DNA from: Micrococcales bacterium
GTDB taxonomy: Bacteria > Actinomycetota > Actinomycetes > Actinomycetales > Cellulomonadaceae
DNA: 42,372 nucleotides
Assembly (NCBI GenBank): GCA_009777345.1
Contig: WRMB01000035.1
Span: forward strand, 1 to 42,372
Direction: 5' to 3'
A program made the position numbers and the translations under genes. Of the stretch, positions 24,132 through 30,856 are shown one piece after another (positions within the stretch are counted from its first letter, which is position 1; the number at the start of each line of letters is the position of its first letter). The notes below the pieces were generated by a model that made no database searches, was not told the origin of the DNA, and saw nothing but the letters and a program-made list of their open reading frames with translations.

Positions 24132-26348
24132 ATGGGTGAACTGGTTCTAAGGACGGCGGACGGGGGTCGGCGAGTCATGACCGTCGACCGCGGTGTGCCT
24201 GGCAGCAGGACGTCTGCGGAACCGGTCATGCCGCTGAGCGTACCCCGGTTCGTCCTCGCGGGGGCGCGCGCCGCTGCCGCGCCGTCGTGGCGCGTCTGGA
24301 CCGTGATGGCAGCGGTGTCGTTGGTGCTGCCGGTGGGTGGCCTCGTCGTGGCGGGGTTTGCAGGCGATCCGCGTCTGCTCGTGGTCGCGGTCGGCCAGCT
24401 GGTGCTGGTCGGCGTGCTGGTCGCCGTGCTGCTGGGGCTGGTCCGTGACCGTGCACGGCACGCTGGGAGGGCTACCGAGCTGGCCGAGACCGACCCGGTG
24501 ACGGGCCTGGCGAACCGGCAGCGGTTCCAGGCCGATGTCACCCAGGCGCTGGACGCGGCCCGGGACACGGTGAACGTCACCGTCATGCTGGTGGCGCTGG
24601 AGAGCTTCACCGAGCTGCGCGCCCGCCTGGGCGAGGCCACGGCCGAGAACCTCCAGGTCGCGGCGGCGCGGCGGCTGGTCGCCCAGGCGTCGGACGCCCT
24701 GGCGGTGGGGCACCTGCACACTGATGTCGTCGCTCTGCTGTTCGACGTGATGAACTCCGACCGGGCCGGCGCCCGGGCGCAGCACTTCGTCGACGTGCTG
24801 CGCGAGCCGATCGACCTGCCGCAGCTGAGCCTGTCGGTCGGCGTCGTGATCGGCATAGCCACCGGGCAGGCCGGGTCGACGGATGCCGCCGGGCTGCTCG
24901 CCTCGGCCGAGCTCGCCCTGGCCGCGGCCCGTGGCCCGGCCGGTCCGCTGGTCCGGTTCACCCCCGAGCTGGAACGGCGTGACGCGATGGCGGCCCAGCT
25001 GGTCGGGGAGCTGTCCGAGGCGATCGGCCGGGGCGAGGTGCAGGCGTACTTCCAGCCCCAGCTGGACCTGGCCACCGGCCGGGTCACGGGGGCCGAGGCC
25101 CTGGTGCGCTGGCTGCACCCGTCGTTGGGCCTGCTCAGCCCGGCCGCGTTCGTCCCGGCGGCCGAGGTGACCGGGACGATCCGGATGATCACCGTGCACG
25201 TGCTGGACCTGGCGCTGTACTGGGGCGCCCGGTGGGCCCGGGCCGGTCGGTCGCTCAACGTCTCGGTCAACCTGTCCGCCCGTGACCTGCTGCACGCCCG
25301 GCTGGTGGACGATGTGCGCGAGGCCCTGGCTCGCTACTCCATGCCCGCGTCCCGGCTGGAGCTGGAGATCACCGAGACCATGGCGATGGCCGACGTGGCG
25401 CTGTCCCGACGGGTGCTGACCGACCTGGCCCGGCTGGGCGTGACCATCTCCATCGACGACTACGGAACTGGTTACGGTTCGCTGGCGTACCTGCAGCAGC
25501 TCCCGGTGCGCAGGCTGAAGATCGACCGGTCGTTCGTCTCCCGGATCCTCGACGACGAGGCGTCCATGGCGATCGTCCGCTCGACGATCGAGCTGGCCGG
25601 ACAGCTGGGCCTGGACACCGTGGCCGAGGGCGTCGAGGACGAGGCCACTGTGCAGCGCCTGCGCGCTTTCGGGTGCGGTTCGGTGCAGGGCTTCGGGGTG
25701 GCCGCCCCGATGTCGCCGGAGGGTTTCGAGCGCGCGATCTGGCGGCTGGAGCACCGACCCCGCCCCGGGGTGGCCGCGGTGCGTCCCACCACCGCGGGCC
25801 ACGAGGTCGCCGCCGCGGCCCGGGCGGCCTACCCCTCGGTCGCCCAGGCGTACCACAAGCTCAACGACCCCGGCTGGTGGACCGACGACCTCGCCCAGGC
25901 CCCGTCCGTCCCCGCCACCGTGCCCCCGACGGACGGGCCGGCAACCGCCCCGGCCGCCAGACCCGCACCGCTGCCCCAGGTCCCGCAACCTGCGCAGGGC
26001 TCACCCTGGTCGGCCCCGGGCGGGGTGCGTGCGCCCGCACCCCAGCCCCAGCCCGCTGTCGTCCAGCCTGGCGCCGCCGTCCAACCGGCTGTCGTCCAAC
26101 CCGTCGCGGTCCCGGCGGCGCGCGGTTGGGTTCCGCAGCGCCAGCGCGCTGTGGTCATGCCAGACGACCGGTCAGGTTGGCCCGTCCAGCCGAGCGACCG
26201 GAGCGGCTGGCCCTCCACGTCCGACGACCGGCCCGACTGGCCTGTCGCGCCCGAACCTGACCTGGGCCGCCCCTCCCGCCGTGAGCGGCGTCACCAGCGC
26301 GAACGCGGCGGGCCGATGACCGGAGCCGACTCGGTGACGGGTCCTTGA
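24132..26348 (+). CDS. Membrane GGDEF(degenerate)-EAL protein
   Basis: A 738-aa cyclic-di-GMP protein. Two membrane helices lie at about residues 57-105. A GGDEF domain follows (DPVTGLANRQRF) but its signature is replaced by HLHTDVVALLF, so it should not synthesise c-di-GMP. The EAL domain is intact: GAEALVRWLHP, NVSVNLSARDL, LELEITETM, IDDYGTGYGSLAYL, RLKIDRSF and TVAEGVED, so phosphodiesterase activity is likely. A ~200-residue Pro/Ala/Gln-rich tail ends in three D-R-x-x-W-P motifs and an Arg-rich stretch. ATG 24132 was chosen because CACACT (24118-24123) lies 8 nt upstream; ATG 24177 or 24228 are possible. Its stop begins a direct repeat shared with 27310. Confidence 0.85.
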   Translation: MGELVLRTADGGRRVMTVDRGVPGSRTSAEPVMPLSVPRFVLAGARAAAAPSWRVWTVMAAVSLVLPVGGLVVAGFAGDPRLLVVAVGQLVLVGVLVAVLLGLVRDRARHAGRATELAETDPVTGLANRQRFQADVTQALDAARDTVNVTVMLVALESFTELRARLGEATAENLQVAAARRLVAQASDALAVGHLHTDVVALLFDVMNSDRAGARAQHFVDVLREPIDLPQLSLSVGVVIGIATGQAGSTDAAGLLASAELALAAARGPAGPLVRFTPELERRDAMAAQLVGELSEAIGRGEVQAYFQPQLDLATGRVTGAEALVRWLHPSLGLLSPAAFVPAAEVTGTIRMITVHVLDLALYWGARWARAGRSLNVSVNLSARDLLHARLVDDVREALARYSMPASRLELEITETMAMADVALSRRVLTDLARLGVTISIDDYGTGYGSLAYLQQLPVRRLKIDRSFVSRILDDEASMAIVRSTIELAGQLGLDTVAEGVEDEATVQRLRAFGCGSVQGFGVAAPMSPEGFERAIWRLEHRPRPGVAAVRPTTAGHEVAAAARAAYPSVAQAYHKLNDPGWWTDDLAQAPSVPATVPPTDGPATAPAARPAPLPQVPQPAQGSPWSAPGGVRAPAPQPQPAVVQPGAAVQPAVVQPVAVPAARGWVPQRQRAVVMPDDRSGWPVQPSDRSGWPSTSDDRPDWPVAPEPDLGRPSRRERRHQRERGGPMTGADSVTGP

Positions 26349-26377
26349 GGACCCCTGCTGAGTCCACGTCGGTAAGC
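26345..26377. repeat. Left direct repeat flanking the HicAB module
   Basis: 26345-26368 matches 27310-27333 at 23 of 24 positions, and both are followed by CGGTAAGC (26370 and 27344). The copies bracket hicAB and the tRNA-Gly fragment. Confidence 0.8.
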
Positions 26378-26460
26378 GAGACGACTGCCCGCGTCGTGCT
26401 GGCTAAGACCTCCCGCCGGGAGCCATCTGGATCGCTAGTCCGGCACTGGTGTATAGCACC

Positions 26461-26489
26461 TAGACGCACTCATGTTTAGTCGCTACACT
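26461..26489 (+). promoter_or_regulatory. hicAB promoter (TAGACG-17-TACACT), leaderless
   Basis: The -35 TAGACG (26461-26466) and -10 TACACT (26484-26489) have an ideal 17-bp spacer. The -10 ends 6 nt before GTG 26496, which fixes that codon as the hicA start. Confidence 0.65.
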
Positions 26490-26495
26490 GATCTG

Positions 26496-26708
26496 GTGCG
26501 AGCCCGTCGGGTCAACACCAAGATCGAACGGTCCGGTGGTGTGCTGGCCCGTCAGCGTGGTTCGCACCAGCTGTACCGGGTAGTCGCAGCGGATGGCACG
26601 ACCGCCCAGACCATCGTGCCGCAGCACACCGGAGACATCCCCGTCGGTACGCTGCGGGCGATCGAGCGAGACCTAGCGCCCGTCCTTGGAGAGAGGTGGT
26701 TGCGATGA
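26496..26708 (+). CDS. hicA: HicA-family mRNA interferase toxin
   Basis: A 70-aa toxin with the small dsRBD-like HicA fold: RRVNTKIERSGGVLARQRGSHQLYRVV, where the His of R-G-S-H is the expected catalytic residue, then TIVPQHTGDIPVGTLRAIERDL, the typical C-terminal helix. GTG 26496 is preferred to ATG 26472 because the promoter -10 lies between them and HicA proteins normally begin just before the first helix. The stop overlaps the hicB ATG (ATGA). HicA cleaves mRNA during translation in known systems. Confidence 0.88.
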   Translation: MRARRVNTKIERSGGVLARQRGSHQLYRVVAADGTTAQTIVPQHTGDIPVGTLRAIERDLAPVLGERWLR

Positions 26709-27097
26709 CCTACACCGTCCACGTCACCCGTGAGGACCGCACTTGGCTCGGCGAAGTCCCCGACCTGCCCGGAGCGCACACCTTCGCAGCCAGCCTGAGC
26801 GCTCTCGACCGCGCCATGCGCGAGGTGGTCGTCCTGGCCGCAGACCTGCCCGACGGCGCCGAGGCCACCATCGACCTGGTGTGGGACCTGTCCGACGTCG
26901 CCGCCAGCGCTGTCGAGGCCGCCCAGATCGCCCAGGCCCGGGCCGCCAACGACCAGACCCGCCGCCAGCTGGCGGCCCAGACCCGCCGCCTGGTCCTTGA
27001 CCTGGTAGGCCAGGGCTGGTCGGCTCGCGACGTGGCGACGGTCCTCGGCCTGTCGCCTGGGCGGGTCTCCCAGATCACCCGCACCACCGCGGCCTGA
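26705..27097 (+). CDS. hicB: HicB-family antitoxin with C-terminal HTH
   Basis: A 130-aa antitoxin: an N-terminal partial RNase-H-like HicB domain (YTVHVTREDRTWLGEVPDLPGAHTFAASLSALDRAMREVV) and, after a helical linker, a C-terminal helix-turn-helix (GWSARDVATVLGLSPGRVSQITR) for operator binding. ATG 26705 has AGAGG 8 nt upstream and overlaps the hicA stop. The toxin-first order is normal for HicAB. Its HTH resembles the remnant at 27975-28043. Confidence 0.88.
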   Translation: MTYTVHVTREDRTWLGEVPDLPGAHTFAASLSALDRAMREVVVLAADLPDGAEATIDLVWDLSDVAASAVEAAQIAQARAANDQTRRQLAAQTRRLVLDLVGQGWSARDVATVLGLSPGRVSQITRTTAA

Positions 27098-27105
27098 CAG
27101 GGCCT

Positions 27106-27228
27106 AGTCCACGGGAGGGTCTGAACTCGCTCCCCCAACTGGGGTCTTGCATCCTGGAAACAGCCCCTGACCTGCTGTTCCACATGGAGCGGACGACGGG
27201 AATCGAACCCGCGTAGCCGGTTTGGAAG
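27106..27228. repeat. Partial tRNA-Gly attachment-site copy
   Basis: This 123-bp stretch is a diverged direct copy of 28520-28641. Its last 41 bp (27188-27228) equal the 3' half of the tRNA-Gly gene, from the anticodon to the discriminator base, with one difference; the rest matches ~80 bp beyond the tRNA 3' end. The 5' half of the tRNA is missing, as expected for the distal att copy left by tRNA-targeting integration. Confidence 0.85.
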
Positions 27229-27309
27229 GAGAGTGACCGACCTTCCCGGACCTGCGTTTTTGCAGGTCAGCGGCCATCCTACCGTGCCTCTGACTACCGC
27301 TGGGCCCCT

Positions 27310-27352
27310 TTGAGGACCCCTGTTGAGTCCACGGGAGTCCACGCCGGTAAGC
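27310..27352. repeat. Right direct repeat flanking the HicAB module
   Basis: Copy of 26345-26377 with an inner 10-bp duplication (AGTCCACGGG then AGTCCACGCC). The block AGTCCACG also begins the two tRNA-Gly att copies at 27106 and 28520. Confidence 0.8.
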
Positions 27353-27380
27353 AGGTCGGATCGTCGCACCGGGTGATTGA

Positions 27381-27426
27381 CATCAACGGGAGCTGACGAC
27401 CAAGGCGGCATCAACTACAGTTGATG
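27381..27426 (+). promoter_or_regulatory. Operator half-sites and -10 of the BrnT-like/HTH pair
   Basis: CATCAAC occurs at 27381-27387 and 27409-27415 and inverted as GTTGATG at 27420-27426; the last two form CATCAAC-TACA-GTTGATG. The -10 TACAGT (27416-27421) lies inside this dyad and ends 6 nt before GTG 27428, so the transcript should be leaderless and repressor binding would block it. Confidence 0.6.
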
Positions 27427-27427
27427 C

Positions 27428-27649
27428 GTGAAGATCACCGCGAGCGCCAGGCGGCACGGTGTGCAAGACGCCGACATCCTCCACGCTCTCGCCAACCCCC
27501 TGCGCGGCCTCGCCTCGCAGGGAGAGCACGAGGTCACCATGATCGTCGGCCCGGCCCGCGACGGTCTGATGCTCGAAGTGGGCGTCGTCTTCGACGACGA
27601 CCCGCGCGCTATCCATGCCATGCCAGCACGCCGCAAGTACTGGCCCTGA
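27428..27649 (+). CDS. BrnT/DUF4258-like toxin candidate
   Basis: A 73-aa protein starting at GTG 27428. It opens KITASARRHGVQDADILHALANPL and ends LEVGVVFDDDPRAIHAMPARRKYWP; the A-R-x-H-G-V-x-x-x-D-I-x-H-A start and I-H-A-M-P-x-R-x-K-Y end recur in small actinobacterial proteins that resemble BrnT/DUF4258 ribonuclease toxins. The gene order (toxin, then HTH protein 21 nt later) and the operator dyad fit a type II toxin-antitoxin pair. Activity is inferred, not shown. Confidence 0.6.
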   Translation: MKITASARRHGVQDADILHALANPLRGLASQGEHEVTMIVGPARDGLMLEVGVVFDDDPRAIHAMPARRKYWP

Positions 27650-27670
27650 CCACGCAGAGAGGTGATGACC

Positions 27671-27937
27671 ATGAGCAAGCACCGCACCGACGCCGAGGCC
27701 CTGGCCGCCCTGGAGGCCATCGACCCTGCCACCGCCGTCGTCCACGACCGCTCCGACGTGGCAGGTGTGGCCGCAGCGGTAGCAGCCCGGGGCGCAGCCG
27801 AAGACCTCGTACTGGCCGCCGTGCGCGAGGCCAGGACCAGGGACGTGTCCTGGGTCATGATCGCCTGGGCCCTGGGCGTCACCCCGCAAGCCGCCCACAA
27901 GAAGTACCGACACCTGGTCGAGCAGGTCCCAGCCTGA
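27671..27937 (+). CDS. Small HTH protein, probable antitoxin partner
   Basis: An 88-aa protein. The first ~55 residues are Ala-rich and helical. The C-terminal third is a helix-turn-helix (DVSWVMIAWALGVTPQAAHKKYRHLVEQ). ATG 27671 lies 8 nt after AGAGG; ATG 27665 and GTG 27662 are possible but too close. It follows the BrnT-like gene by 21 nt and probably binds the CATCAAC half-sites upstream of the pair. Not recognised as a named family. Confidence 0.6.
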   Translation: MSKHRTDAEALAALEAIDPATAVVHDRSDVAGVAAAVAARGAAEDLVLAAVREARTRDVSWVMIAWALGVTPQAAHKKYRHLVEQVPA

Positions 27938-27974
27938 CCAGACGCGGCGGCCGAGCTGGTCGGCGTTCATCCCC

Positions 27975-28043
27975 TTGCACGACGTCGGCACCATCCTGGG
28001 CGTGTCGCACCAGCGGTCCCACCAGTTCGCCAGCACCGCCTGA
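27975..28043 (+). pseudogene. HicB-like antitoxin C-terminal remnant
   Basis: 22 codons read LHDVGTILGVSHQRSHQFASTA then stop, the typical C-terminal helix-turn-helix end of actinobacterial HicB-type antitoxins, comparable with the HicB HTH at 26705-27097. Nothing upstream in frame belongs to such a protein; it abuts the stop of the preceding HTH gene by 37 bp. I see a leftover from a deleted toxin-antitoxin operon. Confidence 0.55.
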
Positions 28044-28353
28044 CAGCCCAACGCACACCACCCTGGGACTCCCGGGGCTCCTACCCGGGGGTATGTCGGC
28101 CCTATGACGGGAGGGGGCCTGGCCGCCCGTGGGGGATGGACCCCACCCCGAGGTGCGAGCCGGACGGGGCGGCGGACGTCCTCGTCCACCTACATCCTCG
28201 TCCTGCCCTTCGGGTGCTCGGGGTGCAGGCCACTGTGTGCACCTGACTCCCGGGTTGGGTCCTGCCCCGGGGGCCCGGTGCGGCGGCGTGGTGGGCGCTG
28301 GTCGGGTCTCTGCGCTCTGAAAGGACAGCGTCTCCGGCCATCGGTCCCGGCGA
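28044..28353. other. Eroded island DNA, no gene recognised
   Basis: About 310 bp between the HicB and integrase remnants. Several frames are open because of high GC but none shows a family motif or ribosome site. It probably includes decayed integrase sequence. Confidence 0.4.
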
Positions 28354-28494
28354 TCAAGGGCGGCGTTGACGGTCGCCGGGGCGGCGATTCTGCCCGTCGC
28401 GGCGGTAGAAGGCGCGGAACCTCCCGGACGGGAGCCGTTCGACGGTGCCGAAGTGCTCGGGGCGGGAGCGGAACGCTCGGGTGCGAGGGGCCAT
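28354..28494 (-). pseudogene. Tyrosine integrase N-terminal remnant
   Basis: From ATG 28494 the minus strand encodes MAPRTRAFRSRPEHFGTVERLPSGRFRAFYRRDG, the typical opening of actinophage-type tyrosine integrases (FGTVERLPSGR-x-RA-x-Y-x-x-DG, the AP2-like arm-binding domain). The frame then degenerates and stops at 28354; no core-binding or catalytic domain is found beyond. It lies ~110 bp from the tRNA-Gly gene, the expected place for the integrase of an element inserted there. Confidence 0.7.
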
Positions 28495-28519
28495 CTGGGC
28501 CTCCGTGTCCGTCACGTGA

Positions 28520-28641
28520 GTCCACGGGAGGGTCTGAACTTGCTCCCTAGTTGGGTGTCTTGCCTGTCGGATACAGCCTCTGACCTGCTGTTTCACAACG
28601 AGCGGACGACGGGAATCGAACCCGCGTAGCCAGTTTGGAAG
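28520..28641. repeat. tRNA-Gly attachment-site copy with intact tRNA
   Basis: Partner of 27106-27228. It contains the 3' half of the functional tRNA-Gly (28601-28641) plus ~80 bp downstream of it, ending at AGTCCACGGG. Confidence 0.85.
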
Positions 28642-30517
28642 ACTGGGGCTCTACCATTGAGCTACGTCCGCGTGGCCCTCCCTGCTCGGGAGGCCCGGTC
28701 AAGGGTACCGGGTCAGCCGCCGGACAGGTGCACGGGCTGTGGCGCAGGTTGGTAGCGCGTCCGCTTTGGGAGCGGAAGGTCGCCGGTTCGAATCCGGTCA
28801 GCCCGACCAGAGCGTTCATGTTCGAAACTGAGGCATGAGAGACGCCACGGCGTGAGCCGGGGCGTCTTTTGTGTGTCTGGCCAGGGTTGATGGTCGTGGG
28901 CACCACAGACGGGCTGGTCAGGTCAGGTGCGCCGTTCGCGTCCTGTGAGCCGCCGTCCTCGGGCCGGTCGGTGTTGCAGAGGTCGCGAACGGCTTGGGCA
29001 GCGGTGGTGCGCTCGGAGTCTGTGACGGCAGGTTCGCCGTGCTCGTCGTCGATGTCGAACTTGCCGAACCACAGTTGGTTCATGGTCCTGCGGTGGTCGG
29101 GGCTGGCTGCGGTGTAGCGGTCGGTGGCCGTGGCCAGGATGTCGATGGCCTGGTCGATCTCGGTACCTTCGCTGGTCAGGTCGCTGTTGTCGGCAAGTTC
29201 GTCTTCGAGGGCGGCCAGTTGTCCGGCCAACTCGGCCTGCTTGGTCTGGGCGATGTCTGACGGGACGGTGCCGGTGAAGGTGGCCTCAGCCCACTTGGTG
29301 CGTTCGTCGTTGACGGCGGAGATGCGTCGGGTCAGCACTTCGCGTTCGGCGCGTCGGGCTTGGCGTATCTGGTCGAGTTGGACGTGCAGTCGGGTTCGAA
29401 CGTCGTCCCACAAGGTGTCTGGCAGCCGTTCGGCAGCCCAGCGGTGTTCGACGGCCTGTTCGACTTCTTCGGCGGGCAGGTAGGGCAGGTCGCAGCCGTT
29501 GTGGTACGACAGGCGCCCGATGCAGGTGAAGTAGTCGTAGCGTCCGCCACGACCGGTGATGACGTTGTAGACCAGGCCGGATCCGCAGCGGGCGCAGCGT
29601 AGCGATCCGGCCAGGTAGTGCCAGTGCTTCTGTGCTCTGACGCCGCCGTTGCGGTGCGAGGCCATGACTTCTTGGACTTTGGCGAAGGTGGCCTGGTCGG
29701 TCAGGGGTCGGTGGCGTCCGGGGTAGTACATGCCCTTGTAGCGGACCTCGCCGAGGTAGTAGCGGTTGGTCAGGACGTGGGCGACGGCCTTGTGGTCCAG
29801 CGGTCGGGCCGGACGTCTGGCGGTCGGTCGCAGCGTCAGCCCGCGTGCGCTGGCGGCTTCGGCCAGGCGGTGCAGCGACCATTCGCCGGTGGCGTACTGG
29901 TCGAACATCCAGGTGATGTGCGGTGCCCGGTCGGGGTCGTGCTCGACGGTGCGCACGCGGCGGTCTTCGACGTGGTCGATGGTGTTGCGGTAGCCCAGGG
30001 GCGCCAGGCCGAGCGTGCCGCCGCGCTTGGCCTTCTCGCCCATCTTGTAGGCGATGTCCTCGCCGTCCTGACGGGAGCGGAACTCGTTGTTGGCGCTGAG
30101 GATGGCTTGTAGGAACTGGCCTTCGGGGGAGTCGTCGATGGCTTCGGTGGCTGAGACCAGGGTGACGCCGTACTCCTTGAGCTCGGTGCAGACGATGGCC
30201 TCTTCCCAGCGGTTGCGGAACAGGCGGGAGAGTTTGTGGACGATCACCACGTCGGTGTCGCGGTCGCGGCGGATGCGGTTGATCATGCGGCGTAGTTCGA
30301 CGCGCTTGGTCATCTCGGTGGCGCTGCGACCAGGCTCGACGTACTCGTCCACGATCGTGAAGCCGCGCCGTTCGGCGGCCTGCTGGCACGCCTTGCGCTG
30401 GGCCGGGATCGAGTAGCCCTCGGGATCGTAGTCGGTCTTGACCTGGCTGGGCGTCGAGACACGCAGGTACACGATGGCCCGCCCACCGGTCGGCCTGCGG
30501 TCGGGTCGGGGTCTCAT
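28547..30517 (-). CDS. Large serine recombinase whose frame runs through two tRNA genes
   Basis: Large serine integrase/recombinase. The catalytic domain (about residues 14-165) has Ser21 in YLRVSTPSQ and the helix VHKLSRLFRNRWE. The recombinase domain follows (GLAPLGYRN...LTNRYYLGEVRYKGMYYPGRH), then a zinc ribbon (CARCGSGL...CIGR...NGCDLPYL) and a coiled coil (~370-460). ATG 30517 has a GGAGG site. The conserved protein appears to end near residue 540; the remaining ~110 codons read through the tRNA-Pro terminator, tRNA-Pro and part of tRNA-Gly in antisense, so the natural stop is missing or lies at the other att end. It likely mediated insertion of the element beside tRNA-Pro. Confidence 0.85.
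   Translation of the reverse strand: MRPRPDRRPTGGRAIVYLRVSTPSQVKTDYDPEGYSIPAQRKACQQAAERRGFTIVDEYVEPGRSATEMTKRVELRRMINRIRRDRDTDVVIVHKLSRLFRNRWEEAIVCTELKEYGVTLVSATEAIDDSPEGQFLQAILSANNEFRSRQDGEDIAYKMGEKAKRGGTLGLAPLGYRNTIDHVEDRRVRTVEHDPDRAPHITWMFDQYATGEWSLHRLAEAASARGLTLRPTARRPARPLDHKAVAHVLTNRYYLGEVRYKGMYYPGRHRPLTDQATFAKVQEVMASHRNGGVRAQKHWHYLAGSLRCARCGSGLVYNVITGRGGRYDYFTCIGRLSYHNGCDLPYLPAEEVEQAVEHRWAAERLPDTLWDDVRTRLHVQLDQIRQARRAEREVLTRRISAVNDERTKWAEATFTGTVPSDIAQTKQAELAGQLAALEDELADNSDLTSEGTEIDQAIDILATATDRYTAASPDHRRTMNQLWFGKFDIDDEHGEPAVTDSERTTAAQAVRDLCNTDRPEDGGSQDANGAPDLTSPSVVPTTINPGQTHKRRPGSRRGVSHASVSNMNALVGLTGFEPATFRSQSGRATNLRHSPCTCPAADPVPLTGPPEQGGPRGRSSMVEPQSSKLATRVRFPSSARCETAGQRLYPTGKTPN
28601..28671 (-). 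tRNA. tRNA-Gly (UCC)
   Basis: A 71-nt gene on the minus strand. Acceptor stem GCGGACG/CGTCCGC, D-arm with TAGCTCAATGGTAGAGC, anticodon stem CCAGT/ACTGG around CTTCCAA (anticodon TCC), T-loop GGGTTCGATTCCC, discriminator T. CCA is not encoded. It is the integration target of the adjacent eroded island. Confidence 0.95.
28733..28809 (+). tRNA. tRNA-Pro (UGG)
   Basis: A 77-nt gene including an encoded CCA. Acceptor CGGGCTG/CAGCCCG, D-arm GGCGCAGGTTGGTAGCGC, anticodon stem TCCGC/GCGGA around TTTGGGA (anticodon TGG), T-arm CCGGTTCGAATCCGG. Followed by a strong intrinsic terminator. Confidence 0.96.
28840..28871 (+). terminator. Intrinsic terminator after tRNA-Pro
   Basis: AGACGCC (28840-28846) pairs with GGCGTCT (28861-28867), and CGGC with GCCG inside, around a GTGA loop, followed by TTTT. 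Confidence 0.9.
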
Positions 30518-30856
30518 GCGAACCTCCTCGCGCTCGGGGTCAGGTGCCGGAGTGGCGATGGTACGCGCTCAGGCGCGTCGAACCGCGAAGACCAGCCTGC
30601 TGAGGCAGGCCGCTACTGCCGCCCGAGCGGTGGCGAGTGAGTCCGGGGGAGCAGGTTGAGAGGGAAACTGGCGCGGCGCAGCCGCTCCACCATCATGGCA
30701 TCGCGCATCGAAATCTGTGGCACCAGTTGGCCGCGAATCTCGACGCCCGTTTTGACCACTCTACTGACCACAACGGCTGCCACGATGAGCCGCTTTGCGC
30801 GCGTGTGCAGCGCGTTGATATCAGAGGTAGGGAGGTTGACAGACCAGTCGAAATAT
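30518..30856. other. Junction DNA between the serine recombinase and the tRNA-Lys att core
   Basis: No independent gene recognised. The tyrosine integrase frame continues through most of it from the right, but no conserved integrase sequence lies here. It could be the distal end of an element or unrelated flanking DNA. Confidence 0.4.

Noticed and set aside
24147..25988. 613-codon minus-strand frame
   Set aside because: Antisense shadow of the GGDEF-EAL gene; His/Arg/Gln-rich with no family motifs.
30538..30600. tRNA-like sequence (GGTGCCGGAGTGGCGATGG...)
   Set aside because: The start resembles a Leu/Ser tRNA but no acceptor or T-arm pairing follows.
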